Counted from the first letter of the stretch, positions 9,093-17,796 are shown. The stretch: DNA of 64,000 nt from Streptomyces sp. CGMCC 4.7035 (GCF_031583065.1 NZ_CP134053.1:3162001-3226000), one strand, 5' to 3'. Numbers and translations: made by a program. The notes: generated by a model not told the origin, from the sequence alone.

Positions 9093-10634
9093 ATGGCACC
9101 CACCCTCACCCTCAAATCCGGAACATCCTGGGCCGACGCCTGGCGGCGCTGCGTCGCCGTCGCCCCCGAGGCCTTCCGCGACGACCGTGTCCTCAACCTC
9201 TGGGACTCCTCCTGGCAGGCGGACGGCCGCGCGCTGCCCGCCACCAGCCCCGTCGACGGCACCCCGATCGCGGGACCGCCGCGCCTCGACCGGGCGACTG
9301 CCCGGCGGGCCGTGCGGGCGGCGCTGGACCGGCACCGCGCCTGGCGCCATGTGCCGCTGGCCGAACGCCGCGCCCGGGTCGCCGCGACCCTCGACGCGCT
9401 CACCGAACACCGCGAACTGCTCGCGCTCCTCCTCGTCTGGGAGATCGGCAAGCCATGGCGGCTGGCGCAGGCCGACGTGGACCGGGCCATCGACGGAGTG
9501 CGCTGGTACGTCGACGGAATCGAACCGATGATCGGCGACCGGGGCCCGCTGGACGGCCCGGTCTCCAACATCGCGAGCTGGAACTACCCCATGAGCGTCC
9601 TGGTCCACGCGATGCTGGTCCAGGCCCTGGCGGGCAACGCGGTCATCGCCAAGACACCGACCGACGGCGGTGTCGCCTGCCTCACCCTGGCCTGCGCGCT
9701 CGCCGCACGCGAGGGGATCCCCGTCACCCTCGTCAGCGGCAGCGGGGGCGAGCTGTCCGAGGCGCTGGTGCGGGCGCCGGAGATCGGCTGCGTCTCCTTC
9801 GTCGGCGGCCGCGACACGGGCGCCGCGGTGGCCACGGCCGTCGCCGACCTCGGCAAGCGACACATCCTCGAACAGGAGGGACTCAACACCTGGGGCATCT
9901 GGAACCACACGGACTGGGACGCGCTCGCGGCCGTCATCCCCAAACTCTTCGACTACGGCAAACAGCGCTGCACGGCGTATCCCCGCTTCGTCGTCCAGCG
10001 GTCCCTGTTCGACGAGTTCCTTGCGGCGTACCTGCCGGCGGTCCGCTCCCTGCGCGTCGGGCATCCGCTCGCCGTGGAGCGGCGTGAGGACCCCTGCCCC
10101 GATCTGGACTTCGGTCCGGTGATCAACGCGGCCAAGGCGAAGGAACTGGCCGACCAGGTCGCCGAGGCGATCGACCGAGGCGCGGTCCCGCTGCACCGCG
10201 GCAGGCCCGCCGACGCGCGCTTCCTGCCCGGCCAGGACACATCGGCGTACGTCCAGCCGGTCACGCTCCTCAACCCGCCCCCCTCCTCGCCCCTCCACCA
10301 CGCGGAGCCGTTCGGCCCGGTCGACACGATCGTCCTGGTCGACACGGAGGCGGAGCTGCTGGCCGCGATGAACGCGTCCAACGGTGCGCTGGTCGCCACG
10401 CTCTCCACGGACGACAGCGCGACGTACGACCGACTGGCCCCGCACATCCGCGCCTTCAAGGTCGGCCACGGCAAGCCGCGCTCGCGCGGAGACCGCGACG
10501 AACTCTTCGGCGGCTTCGGCGCGTCCTGGCGCGGCGCGTTCGTGGGCGGCGAGCTCCTGGTCCGCGCGGTGACTCAGGGGCCGGCGGGGGAGCGGCTGCC
10601 CGGGAACTTCCCGGAGTACCAGCTCATGCCGTGA
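9093..10634 (+). CDS. Aldehyde dehydrogenase family protein
   Basis: NAD(P)-dependent aldehyde dehydrogenase superfamily protein, 513 aa. The NAD-binding half includes PVSNIASWNYPMSVLVHAML and AGNAVIAKTP. The catalytic base motif is LEQEGLN in place of the usual LELGG, and the nucleophile is the Cys of GKQRCTAYP. These departures put it in an atypical branch, so the substrate is uncertain; in an oxalate/glyoxylate context a small oxo-acid or aldehyde is plausible. The ATG at 9093 was chosen because residues upstream come from the repeat array. The stop overlaps the convergent LLM oxidoreductase gene by 11 bp. Its expression may be influenced by the repeat array directly upstream. Confidence 0.85.
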   Translation: MAPTLTLKSGTSWADAWRRCVAVAPEAFRDDRVLNLWDSSWQADGRALPATSPVDGTPIAGPPRLDRATARRAVRAALDRHRAWRHVPLAERRARVAATLDALTEHRELLALLLVWEIGKPWRLAQADVDRAIDGVRWYVDGIEPMIGDRGPLDGPVSNIASWNYPMSVLVHAMLVQALAGNAVIAKTPTDGGVACLTLACALAAREGIPVTLVSGSGGELSEALVRAPEIGCVSFVGGRDTGAAVATAVADLGKRHILEQEGLNTWGIWNHTDWDALAAVIPKLFDYGKQRCTAYPRFVVQRSLFDEFLAAYLPAVRSLRVGHPLAVERREDPCPDLDFGPVINAAKAKELADQVAEAIDRGAVPLHRGRPADARFLPGQDTSAYVQPVTLLNPPPSSPLHHAEPFGPVDTIVLVDTEAELLAAMNASNGALVATLSTDDSATYDRLAPHIRAFKVGHGKPRSRGDRDELFGGFGASWRGAFVGGELLVRAVTQGPAGERLPGNFPEYQLMP

Positions 10635-11568
10635 GGGGCGGCCGGGTGGCGCGCGCGTGCGGCGGGCGCCACCCGGCGATGATCTCGTCGGCCAGCCATC
10701 GGGCGACGCCCCACGGGTAGGGGCGGGGCAGATTGAGCACGATGTGGTTCATCCCCGCGGCGACGAGCTCCTCCACCGTCGCGCGCGTCGCGGCGGGGTC
10801 GTCGTACGACACGACGAGCTGCACCGACCGCCTGATCTCGCGCGGATCACGCCCGAGGTCTGCGCAGTGCGCGTCGAGCACCCGCCCGCGTTCGGCGATG
10901 AACTCCACGCGGTTGTGCGGCGGCCCGGGGATGTTCCAGACGTCGGCGTGCTCGGCGACAAGCCGTAGCAGGCGGGTTCCCCAGCCGCCGATCAGCAGTG
11001 GCGGGCCCGGCCGCTGCACGGGCTTGGGCTCGCATCGCGTGCCCTTCAGCCGGTAGTGGCGCCCCTCGAAGTCGAAGACGTCACGCGTCCACATGCGCTT
11101 GAGGATCTCGACGGTCTCGCCGAGCCGGGCGATCCCCTCACCCGGCGGGACCAGCGTGAGCCCGTACGCCTCGTACTCGGCGATCGCCGGATTCTCCCCG
11201 GCGATCCCGCCCGCGCCGGGCGGCTGATGGGTGCCCCCGACACCGAGCCCCACGACGAGCCGCCCCCCGGAGACCACGTCCAGGGTGGAGGCCATCTTCC
11301 CCAGGACCGCGGGCGGGCGGACGCGGTTGCTGGTGACAAGCACGCCGAGGCGCAGCCGCCGGGTCTGTGCGGCCAGGGCGGCGAGCAGCGTCCAGCTCTC
11401 GAGTGCCTGCCCGTCCTTCGGCCCCGCGATGGGCAGCAGGTGGTCCCAGAGCCAGGCGTCCTCGATCTCGGGCACGGCGTCGGCCTCCAGCCAGACGCGG
11501 CGGATGTCCTCGTAGGAGACGTGCATGGGGGCGGTCTTGATACCGAAGCGCACATCAGTCATGTTCAT
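10624..11568 (-). CDS. LLM-class (luciferase-like) F420/FMN oxidoreductase
   Basis: Luciferase-like TIM-barrel oxidoreductase, 314 aa, of the type that in actinobacteria often uses F420. Landmarks are the start VRFGIKTAPMHVSYEDIRRVW, LRLGVLVTSNRVRPPAVLGKMA, the loop VVGLGVGG, and a substrate-domain segment ending PPLLIGGWGTRLLRLVAEHADVWN. The start is ATG at 11568 or 11562. It is divergent from a marR gene 55 bp away, the common arrangement of a MarR repressor with its target. The 3' end overlaps the aldehyde dehydrogenase tail-to-tail. The cofactor and substrate are not determined by the sequence. Confidence 0.85.
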   Translation of the reverse strand: MNMTDVRFGIKTAPMHVSYEDIRRVWLEADAVPEIEDAWLWDHLLPIAGPKDGQALESWTLLAALAAQTRRLRLGVLVTSNRVRPPAVLGKMASTLDVVSGGRLVVGLGVGGTHQPPGAGGIAGENPAIAEYEAYGLTLVPPGEGIARLGETVEILKRMWTRDVFDFEGRHYRLKGTRCEPKPVQRPGPPLLIGGWGTRLLRLVAEHADVWNIPGPPHNRVEFIAERGRVLDAHCADLGRDPREIRRSVQLVVSYDDPAATRATVEELVAAGMNHIVLNLPRPYPWGVARWLADEIIAGWRPPHARATRPPLTA

Positions 11569-11623
11569 CAGCTTAATAAATCATCAGTCGAGCTGACTAT
11601 CAGGGGTCGGTACAGTTCTCGCC

Positions 11624-12073
11624 ATGGCCCGCCAGCATGCCCCCACGCCCCTCGAGTCCCGGCTCGGCTACCTCCTCAAGCACGCGCAGCTGCGCCTGGC
11701 CCGCGCGTCGGCCGAGACGCTCGCGCCCTTCGGGGTCGACGGACACGAGTTGGCCGTCCTGGTGGTCATCGCCGGCGACGAGCCGCTGTCCCAGATCGAG
11801 GTGGGCGCTCGGCTCGGTGTCGACCGGACCACGATGGTGGCGCTGATCGACGGCCTTGAGGACCGCGGCCTGGTCGAGCGCAGGCGCAGCCCCCGGGACC
11901 GGCGCAAGAACATCGTCGGGCTGACGGCGGCGGGCGAGGACTGCCTGCGCCGGGGCGAGGAGGCGCGCCGCGAGGCGGAGCGCCGCTTCCTGGCTCCGCT
12001 GGACGAGGAAGAGGCGGCCTCGCTCGTACGGGCCTTGCAGGTCCTTGTGGCGACGGAACGGTCCGCAGAGTGA
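11624..12073 (+). CDS. MarR-family transcriptional regulator
   Basis: Winged-helix regulator of 149 aa. The recognition region LSQIEVGARLGVDRTTMVALIDGLEDRGLVERRRSPRDRRKN is the standard MarR helix-turn-helix plus wing; dimerisation helices flank it. It is transcribed divergently from the LLM oxidoreductase. The shared 55 bp intergenic segment is A/T-richer than its surroundings (TTAATAAATCATCAG) and contains AGTC-N5-GACT, a candidate operator for both genes. The likely job is ligand-responsive repression of the neighbouring oxidoreductase and of itself. Confidence 0.9.
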   Translation: MARQHAPTPLESRLGYLLKHAQLRLARASAETLAPFGVDGHELAVLVVIAGDEPLSQIEVGARLGVDRTTMVALIDGLEDRGLVERRRSPRDRRKNIVGLTAAGEDCLRRGEEARREAERRFLAPLDEEEAASLVRALQVLVATERSAE

Positions 12074-12229
12074 TTTTTCCGTCACCGAGTGCGAGCGATC
12101 CGGTCTCGGTGTCCCCCGCCTCCACCTCGGCGTTCACGGCGCGGATACGCAGGTGAAAGGCACTCCGAAACCTTGGTATTGTTGTCCATGTCGCCGCGGG
12201 GAAGACCCCCGCAAGGCGGCAGACACCTA

Positions 12230-12314
12230 GTCCGGGTGGCGGAATGGCAGACGCGCTAGCTTGAGGTGCTAGTGCCCTTTATCGGGCGTGGGGGTTCAAG
12301 TCCCCCCTCGGACA
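12230..12314 (+). tRNA. tRNA-Leu, anticodon GAG
   Basis: A complete type II cloverleaf. Acceptor arms GTCCGGG and CTCGGAC pair with one G-T; the anticodon stem CTAGC/GCTAG closes the loop TTGAGGT, giving GAG (reads CTC). A long variable arm (GTGCCCTTTATCGGGCGT region) precedes the T arm GGGGG TTCAAGT CCCCC. No CCA is encoded. The 3' half is overlapped on the other strand by the end of a serine recombinase remnant, marking this tRNA as the integration target of a mobile element. Confidence 0.95.
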
Positions 12315-12810
12315 CAACGCTTGACGATACGGAATCGAGGGCCTCGACCTTACGGTCGCGGTCCTCGTTGCGTGTTTGTAGCCGATAGTGATTCCCAGGG
12401 CCTCGTAGAGCGGACCTTTCTTCTCGGCGACGGCAGTCTGCATGCGCTGTGCAATGTCTCCGAGACTCTCAGTGATCTGCCGGATCTGTTGCGCGTCGAG
12501 CGGGGATTGCTTCTTCCGAGTGACGGCGGGGTGCGCGTCGAGCTGATTGTGCGCCGCGTCCTTGTCCCGCTGGGCCTCGTTGATCCACTGGGTGACGACG
12601 GCGGGGCCGGCTCCGGCGTCGAGGGCCGCCTGGTAGCGGGTGAGCCGCCGCTAGCAGATCGCCTGGCGTGCTTGGGCCTGCTCGGGTGCCTGGGTCTCTG
12701 CGGTGCTTGCTGCGGTGCTGGCGTGGGTGAGGGCTTCGATGGTGGCGGAGAGCCGCTGGGGGGCAAAGGCGCGGGCGATCCATCGGGACTGGGCGGCGTG
12801 CCGGTGGGCG
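12279..12810 (-). pseudogene. Serine recombinase, C-terminal remnant overlapping tRNA-Leu
   Basis: Minus-strand frame encoding the end of a large serine recombinase/integrase. Reading from about 12810: RWIARAFAPQRLSATIEAL, then an in-frame TAG at 12653-12651, then RRLTRYQAALDAGAGPAVV, WINEAQRDKDAAHNQL, a helical stretch to ITIGYKHATRTATVRSRPS, and CPRGDLNPHAR with a TAA at 12281-12279. The RRLxRYxAALxAGA block is the recognisable zinc-ribbon/coiled-coil tail of streptomycete element recombinases. The N-terminal catalytic and zinc domains are gone, replaced by a transposase fragment. The last codons run through the 3' half of the tRNA gene, as expected when an integrase gene abuts its own attachment site. 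Non-functional. Confidence 0.75.
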
Positions 12811-13085
12811 ATGACGTTGTGGTGCCGGCGGAGCACGGTGTCCGGCCGCACTAGCAGCCGTATCCGGCGCAGTACCTCCCGTGGCACGCCATGGAGGAGC
12901 GATGCCAGGAACGCCCGGTCGCTCGCGTGGAACCGAACCTGCTGTCCGTTCAGCTGCCGCTCCAGAACGCCGATCTGGTGGCGCAGGGCCAGGATCTCGA
13001 CGTCTTTCTCACGGTCGCTCATCGGCAGCAGCCGCAGCATCGTGAACGCGTTCGTCACGCTCAAGTACGCCAGTCTCAACAGCAC
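12811..13085 (-). pseudogene. IS3-like transposase/integrase, N-terminal fragment
   Basis: The N-terminal ~90 residues match the start of a common streptomycete integrase-core transposase: MLLRLAYLSVTNAF, LLPMSDREKDVEILALRHQI, VLERQL, and VPREVLRRIRLLVRPDTVLRRH. The catalytic DDE domain that should follow is absent; the frame instead runs directly into the serine recombinase tail. The junction near 12810 marks an insertion-deletion event. No terminal inverted repeats were found. Confidence 0.7.
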
Positions 13086-13396
13086 GACTGATCATCATGC
13101 CGCGCCGACTGCCGCCGCGCGATAGCCGCGACTCGAGCGGCCTCGATTGGTGCCGAAACTCGTTCCCACCCGCATGGATGAGGTATTCGGCAAGAGCAAG
13201 GCCCGGGCGGAGGCGGTGGTGAAGCTCCTATGCCCACCGCCCGCAGGGAGCGGATCGCTTCCACGATGCCGTTCCTGGCTTTCGACGAGCCGGCGGCCCG
13301 CCCCGGCAGGACGGCGATCCCCGCGATCCCGACGGTGAGAGGACATCGCCGTGAGAGCGCAGTCGGCATGGGTGTCGAAGCCGTCGGCCGAAGACG

Positions 13397-13960
13397 ATGC
13401 TTTCGGGGCTCTCAGCGGTCGCCATCGAAGACGTGACGGATGATGTCGATGCGGTGCCGGTCACGGCGTGGAACCGGAACGATCCGATGTCCTGCCCGAG
13501 GTGTGGGACGCCAACAGCGAAGGTGCACGGGCATCATGGACGGACGGTGGCGGAGGTGCCGGTCGTCGGCCGCCGGGCCGTCGTCCGGCTGGGCGTACGG
13601 CGGCTGGTCTGCCCGGTCCTGGGATGTCGGCGGCAGATCTTCCGCGAGCGGATCCCCGGGCCGCTGGAGCGTCATGCGCGTCGGACGGTGCGGCTGACGG
13701 GCCAGATATCCGGGTGGCAGGGGAGTTGTGCGGTCGTGCGGCCACTCGACTCGCCCGCGTTCTGGTCGCGCCGGAGTCCCGGGGTATGGCTCTGCGCCTG
13801 TTGCGGCGCCTGCGGTACCGCAACGGGCGTTCCACCGGGGTCGTTGTCGGCAAGATCAGCCGTGAGGCCCATGACCGTCTGGCGGATATCCGGGAGAGTC
13901 TGGACATGGAGGCGGCCCGCGACCCGTGGCTGCGACCCGCAACTGGCCGCCCTGGCCCAC
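13397..13960 (+). pseudogene. ISL3-family transposase, frameshifted and truncated
   Basis: The first frame shows the ISL3 N-terminus: LSGLSAVAIEDV, a zinc-finger pair in MSCPRCGTPTAKVHGHHGRT, and VRRLVCPVLGCRRQIFRERI. After about 13700 the homology moves to another frame (ELCGRAATRLARVLVAPESRGMALRLLRR), so at least one frameshift is present. The DDE catalytic region (normally VGVDDFALRR and onward) is missing. Non-functional remnant. Confidence 0.75.
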
Positions 13961-14392
13961 CGCGGGCAGGCCCTCTTCTCCCGCGTGCGTCCGCGTAGTC
14001 GGGGTCGGTGGTGCCGATGATGCGGTTGCCCCAGGGCGCAAGTGTCGGTGCGGCCCGCGGTGCCAAGCCCTTCCTGACCTTGAAGTCTCCCGCCCGGATG
14101 TCGCCGAGACCGCCTACACCTGCTCCGCGTATACCAAGACCCCGGTCACGGTGCGGCTGATCGTGCGCCGCGTCCTCGACCCACCCGCGGCTCCCAACTC
14201 CTCCTGGTCACCGCCTCCGGCCGCCATGCATGCGACACCGATCGCACCGATGACTTCACTGAACGGCCTGGCCCGCACCGGCACTCATGGCCCACAACCT
14301 GGGCCGCGCGGTCGGCATCCTCGCCAGGTCGGCCGTATCGACGCGCATTCAGGCCTGACCGGAAGAGATAATCGGCAGCCGCAATGTCGCAG
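13961..14392. other. Degenerate DNA, probably further transposase debris
   Basis: No intact gene. A plus-strand frame reads VAETAYTCSAYTKTPVTVRLIVRRVLD and a shifted frame continues GSQLLLVTASGRHACDTDRTDDF, which has the look of a transposase C-terminal half with frameshifts, but I cannot name the family. Together with the two fragments to its left, this makes 12.3-14.4 kb a stretch of broken mobile elements between the tRNA and the RiPP-like cassette. Confidence 0.4.
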
Positions 14393-14492
14393 AAATTCGA
14401 TAAGATGGCTTTTTGGTTCAATCCGCGGTCTCGGTCAACCGCCTAGGCTTCTGTGCAAGCCGCCACGGGTACGAATTACTAAGGAGCTGACG

Positions 14493-14651
14493 GTGGGCTA
14501 CAACGCGGACATGGGTTTCCCCTGCAAGAGTGCGACGGCCGACTACGGCGTCGTACTGGCGGACAGTGAGCGCGCCTCGCTCGCCTGCATCCTCAGCACT
14601 GGGCTGCAGGAGGGAGAGGTCGATCTCTCGGATTCCGCTAGCTCCAGCTGA
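14493..14651 (+). CDS. Candidate RiPP precursor peptide, 52 aa
   Basis: A GTG start at 14493 sits six bases after a strong AAGGAG, and the frame runs to TGA at 14649-14651. The product begins VGYNADMGFPCKSATADYG and ends EGEVDLSDSASSS. It has two Cys (11 and 32) and many Ser/Thr, mostly in the C-terminal half. It resembles no protein family I recognise. Its size, its own ribosome site and its position 83 bp before a YcaO gene and a SagB-type dehydrogenase suggest a substrate of those enzymes, with Cys/Ser/Thr cyclised to azolines and oxidised to azoles. No double-Gly cleavage site is seen. The ATG at 14511 is a less likely start. Confidence 0.5.
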   Translation: MGYNADMGFPCKSATADYGVVLADSERASLACILSTGLQEGEVDLSDSASSS

Positions 14652-14671
14652 CGGATGACAGTGAGGAATGT

Positions 14672-14705
14672 TGCCGCAGTCGTGCTCTCTGAGCTGCCTG
14701 CGGCA
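14672..14705 (+). promoter_or_regulatory. Stem-loop between peptide gene and YcaO gene
   Basis: TGCCGCAG (14672-14679) and CTGCGGCA (14698-14705) form a perfect 8 bp stem around an 18-base loop. There is no T-tract, so it is probably not a full terminator. Such hairpins between a precursor gene and its modification enzymes commonly let the short upstream message be more abundant. It ends 14 bases before the AAAGGA of the YcaO gene. Confidence 0.5.
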
Positions 14706-14734
14706 CGTTCCGTTGTCTGAAAGGATCATTGATA

Positions 14735-16003
14735 GTGGGAAACGTCGAGGGAAGAGCTGCGAAGAAAACACAGGCCGGCGAGCGAGAAAAGGATCTTTCC
14801 GATGCGTTCCGACATGGCATGGACGCGGCTCGCGCTCTTGGCTTTGATGTTCATATTCGCGCGGTATTGGAGACCGATCCAGGCGCTTGGGCATGTGAGC
14901 TCTGGAAAGGTGAAGAGCGGGTACCGAACGGATCTGGGCTCGGAAAAGGATCCCGGGAGGCGGCGCGTGTCGGCGCCCTTTTTGAGGCACTTGAGCACTA
15001 TGTGAGTGAAAGCGATTACCTCGGCTCCGAGTTGGTGCAGAATGTGTCGGCTCATGCTGTTGCCGACGCCGACGGTCTGCTATATCGCGACCAGGCCGTC
15101 CGCTTGCTCGGCGAATTCGCCGATGAGCCTATCGGGTGTCTGGAGTATCGGGAACTTTGCTCGGGTTTGAGTGTGCCCGTCCCCATTTTTTTGTCCACTC
15201 CAGGATACGTGGATGCCGATACTTCTTTTCGTGCTTCTCTCGGCGACAACTATGACTACTCCGCAGTATGGCGGTACTCCAGCAACAACGGTTGGGCCGC
15301 GGGAGTCACTACAGCCGAGGCTACGGTGCACGCTCTGAACGAGGTCGTGGAGCGCGACGCCCTCTCCCTGTTGCTGATTGGTCAGTTCCTCCGCCGTCGG
15401 CGTAGACCCCTGCGCGTGGTGGATCGGGAGAGTCTGCCCGGGGAGCTTGCGGATCTAGCGGCTTACGCCGAAAAGCTCACCGGCCGGACCGTTTACCTAC
15501 TCGATATGACAACGGACGTGTCAGTCCCGGCTTTTCTGGCCTTCCTTCCGCCGGAAAATGGAATGCCTGCCCGTGTGCGCGGTTGCGGTGCGTCCTTGTC
15601 GTCCGACCACGCAGCGTACCGGGCGCTTACTGAACTCGTCCAGATCCAAGGAGCCATAGCTGCAGGCGCTCCTCCTGCCTCGAACTTCCACCGTGACGAC
15701 AGCATGCTGCCGTACCCGCCCATGCAAGCCTGTCGAAGAGCGGACTTCACCGCCCGACTGCCCGATGCCCATATTGTTCCCTTCAAGTCGACGAGCCCTC
15801 CGGCCATGCCTCAAGCGCACCTCGAAGAGTTGTTGCGCCGGCTCTCCGATCGTGGATACTCGGTGCTGCGTCGTCAGGCGGCGACTCCGGAGGGCCTGGC
15901 CGTCGTCAGCGTCCTGGTTCCAGGCATGGAACGCTTCATGCTTGTGACTGATGGAATTCTGGTGCTCCCCGGCCCCCGTGGGCAGCATTTCATGGAAAAC
16001 TAG
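14735..16003 (+). CDS. YcaO-domain protein (ATP-dependent peptide cyclodehydratase type)
   Basis: YcaO-superfamily protein, 422 aa from the GTG at 14735 (AAAGGA nine bases upstream; a TTG at 14729 is too close to it). The nucleotide-binding motifs are visible: GKGSREAARVGALFEALEHY, GVTTAEATVHALNEVVERD, and ALTELVQIQGA. YcaO enzymes phosphorylate backbone amides to form azolines, thioamides or amidines. The C-terminus ends LPGPRGQHFMEN and lacks the PxPxP tail of classical cyclodehydratases, and no E1/ocin-ThiF partner or TfuA is encoded nearby. Base composition is visibly lower in G+C than in flanking genes, suggesting transfer. With the SagB-like dehydrogenase, azole formation is the best guess. 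Confidence 0.87.
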   Translation: MGNVEGRAAKKTQAGEREKDLSDAFRHGMDAARALGFDVHIRAVLETDPGAWACELWKGEERVPNGSGLGKGSREAARVGALFEALEHYVSESDYLGSELVQNVSAHAVADADGLLYRDQAVRLLGEFADEPIGCLEYRELCSGLSVPVPIFLSTPGYVDADTSFRASLGDNYDYSAVWRYSSNNGWAAGVTTAEATVHALNEVVERDALSLLLIGQFLRRRRRPLRVVDRESLPGELADLAAYAEKLTGRTVYLLDMTTDVSVPAFLAFLPPENGMPARVRGCGASLSSDHAAYRALTELVQIQGAIAAGAPPASNFHRDDSMLPYPPMQACRRADFTARLPDAHIVPFKSTSPPAMPQAHLEELLRRLSDRGYSVLRRQAATPEGLAVVSVLVPGMERFMLVTDGILVLPGPRGQHFMEN

Positions 16004-16125
16004 ACCTTCGGGTCTCTCGACTCGACGGGTCTTCTCGTACGGGCACAGCAGGCCGACAATATCCCGAGCGTTTCTCGGGGTGCGCTCGCGCTGGGCGGGC
16101 ACGAGTCCTGCGCCGGGAGCAGCCG

Positions 16126-16251
16126 GTGTACTGCGAATACGTCCGCTGGACACAGTTTCTGCAACACATCCAGGTCTACGGCGTCAATCTTCCCGCCGCT
16201 GCGGCTGGACCGCCGAATCGGCCGACGCGGTTTGCCCGGAACCTGGAATGA
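16126..16251 (+). CDS. Small ORF between YcaO and SagB genes
   Basis: GTG at 16126 preceded by GGGAG, 41 codons, ending in FARNLE and TGA. The product VYCEYVRWTQFLQHIQVYG continues to a Pro/Ala-rich tail and looks more protein-like than random high-GC translation, but I recognise no family. It might be a second short peptide gene, a remnant of a lost partner such as a leader-binding protein, or chance. It fills part of the 290 bp gap. Confidence 0.25.
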   Translation: MYCEYVRWTQFLQHIQVYGVNLPAAAAGPPNRPTRFARNLE

Positions 16252-16293
16252 CTGAGTAGCGGCATTCCTGATCTGTAGGTCTCTGGAGACGCT

Positions 16294-17796
16294 ATGACCG
16301 ATGCTGATGCTCCGCACTTCTACCGCAATTTTCCGCGCGCAGACGTTTCTGCTTCGGTCCGCGAATACCTGCGTCTTCACCCGAGCGCCCGGTTCGTCGC
16401 AGACCCCTCCGGCACGACTCGGATCTTTGCCGGATATCGCGGAACGGTCCTCGGCGCTTTGTCACCGGGCCTGACTGCGGCTTTGGAATTGCTTGCTACC
16501 CGATCCGTGGACAGAGATGACCTGCTGGACGTCGTCCGAAACCAGGAGGGCGAACCGGCCCTCCTCAAGGTGTCCGAGATGCTGAATCGGCTGCGCGCAG
16601 GTGGGTGGCTCTCGGTGACGCTGAAGACGAACGGAACTCCTCTGCTGACCTTCCGTCCGCTGGGTCCGGCGATACCGGCCGTCCTTGAGCACACCGGTGA
16701 CACGGCCGAACTACGGCTGTCCCGCTTCGCCCTCCTTCGCGCGGAAGGCTCAGGCATCGTCTTGGAGTCGCCCTTGGCTCATGTCGCAGTGGAAGTGCAT
16801 GACCCGTCGCTCGTAGGCCTGTTGGCCTCCTTGTCAGCGCAGCACTCGTCGGAGGCGGCTCCGCATGGCTCCGTTGGTGCGCGCACCTATCCGGTGGAGT
16901 GGCCGGAAGCAGTTCCCGCGGTGCTGAGCGCCTTGGCTCGGCATGGGTTGCTGGTTCCACGAACCAACAGCGTCGAAGGCGAACTACGCTTTGCTCAGTG
17001 GTCGCCACACGAACTGTGGTTTCACAGCCGCACGCGCATCGGACGCCACGACCTGCCCTACGGCGGCACTTACCCCGGCAGGGGAGCCGGAGATCCACTG
17101 CCCGCGGTGCGGCCACCGTTCGATGGCCCCACGGTGAAACTCCCCCGAGCGGACCTACAAGCTTTGCGTAGGAACGACCGCCCCCTCACCGAAGTGCTGG
17201 AGGACCGCCAGTCGCTGCGACTCCACAATGACGCAGTGCCGCTCACCATCACCCAACTCGGCGAGTTTCTGTACCGCAGCGCCCGCAACCGGGGCCGGTC
17301 CTTCGACGGGCCGCAACAGGTGGGCAACCGCCCCTATCCGTCCGGCGGCGGTACGTACGAACTGGAGATCTATCCACTGATCAACCGAGTGGATGGCCTG
17401 GAGCCCGGTCTGTATCACTATGATCCGGAGGAACACCGGCTTCAGTTGCTCGCTCGGCCTGGCCCGGCACTGACGCGCCTGACAGAGATGTCCCGCGTGA
17501 CGGCGCAAATGCCCTCGCCCCCACAGGTTACGCTGCTCGTCACGGCACGGTTCGGGCGAGTCATGTGGAAGTACTCCGCCATGGGTTACGCCCTGTTGCT
17601 CAAGCACGTGGGTGTGCTTTACCAGGTGATGTACAGCGTGGCTACGGCTATGGGGCTGGCGAGTTGCGGCCTGGGCGGTGGCGATTCCGACGCCTTCGCC
17701 ACGGCTTCAGGGCTGTCGTGGGAGACCGAGTCCACCGTGGGTGAGTTTCTACTCGGAAGCCGAGAAACCGAGCGTGACGACGGGGCCCGAGCGTAG
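16294..17796 (+). CDS. SagB/McbC-type FMN dehydrogenase
   Basis: SagB/ThcOx nitroreductase-fold protein, 500 aa, expected to oxidise azolines to azoles with FMN. Residues 1-250 form an N-terminal region with winged-helix-like segments (LLKVSEMLNRLRAGGWLSV); the catalytic nitroreductase domain occupies about 290-490. NRPYPSGGGTYELEIYPLIN and the FMN-site segment SCGLGGGDSDAFA are typical. WKYSAMGYALLLKHVGVLYQ contains the Lys-Tyr pair known to be essential in McbC/BcerB-type enzymes. The long N-terminal extension resembles trifolitoxin-type SagB proteins rather than short McbC. Start ATG at 16294, GGAGACGCT upstream. Same low-GC style as the YcaO gene; no exporter or protease belonging clearly to this pair is seen. 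Confidence 0.85.
   Translation: MTDADAPHFYRNFPRADVSASVREYLRLHPSARFVADPSGTTRIFAGYRGTVLGALSPGLTAALELLATRSVDRDDLLDVVRNQEGEPALLKVSEMLNRLRAGGWLSVTLKTNGTPLLTFRPLGPAIPAVLEHTGDTAELRLSRFALLRAEGSGIVLESPLAHVAVEVHDPSLVGLLASLSAQHSSEAAPHGSVGARTYPVEWPEAVPAVLSALARHGLLVPRTNSVEGELRFAQWSPHELWFHSRTRIGRHDLPYGGTYPGRGAGDPLPAVRPPFDGPTVKLPRADLQALRRNDRPLTEVLEDRQSLRLHNDAVPLTITQLGEFLYRSARNRGRSFDGPQQVGNRPYPSGGGTYELEIYPLINRVDGLEPGLYHYDPEEHRLQLLARPGPALTRLTEMSRVTAQMPSPPQVTLLVTARFGRVMWKYSAMGYALLLKHVGVLYQVMYSVATAMGLASCGLGGGDSDAFATASGLSWETESTVGEFLLGSRETERDDGARA

Noticed and set aside
12336-12364. Hairpin after tRNA-Leu as a simple intrinsic terminator
   Set aside because: It can form a stem (CGACC-TTAC-GGTCG inside longer arms), but the bases also encode the conserved recombinase tail and recur at 60.79 kb, so the repeat was interpreted as recombinase/att sequence. 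A dual role is not excluded.
13961-14392. Assignment of the debris to a named IS family such as IS1380
   Set aside because: The motif similarity was too weak and frames were broken, so it is left unclassified.
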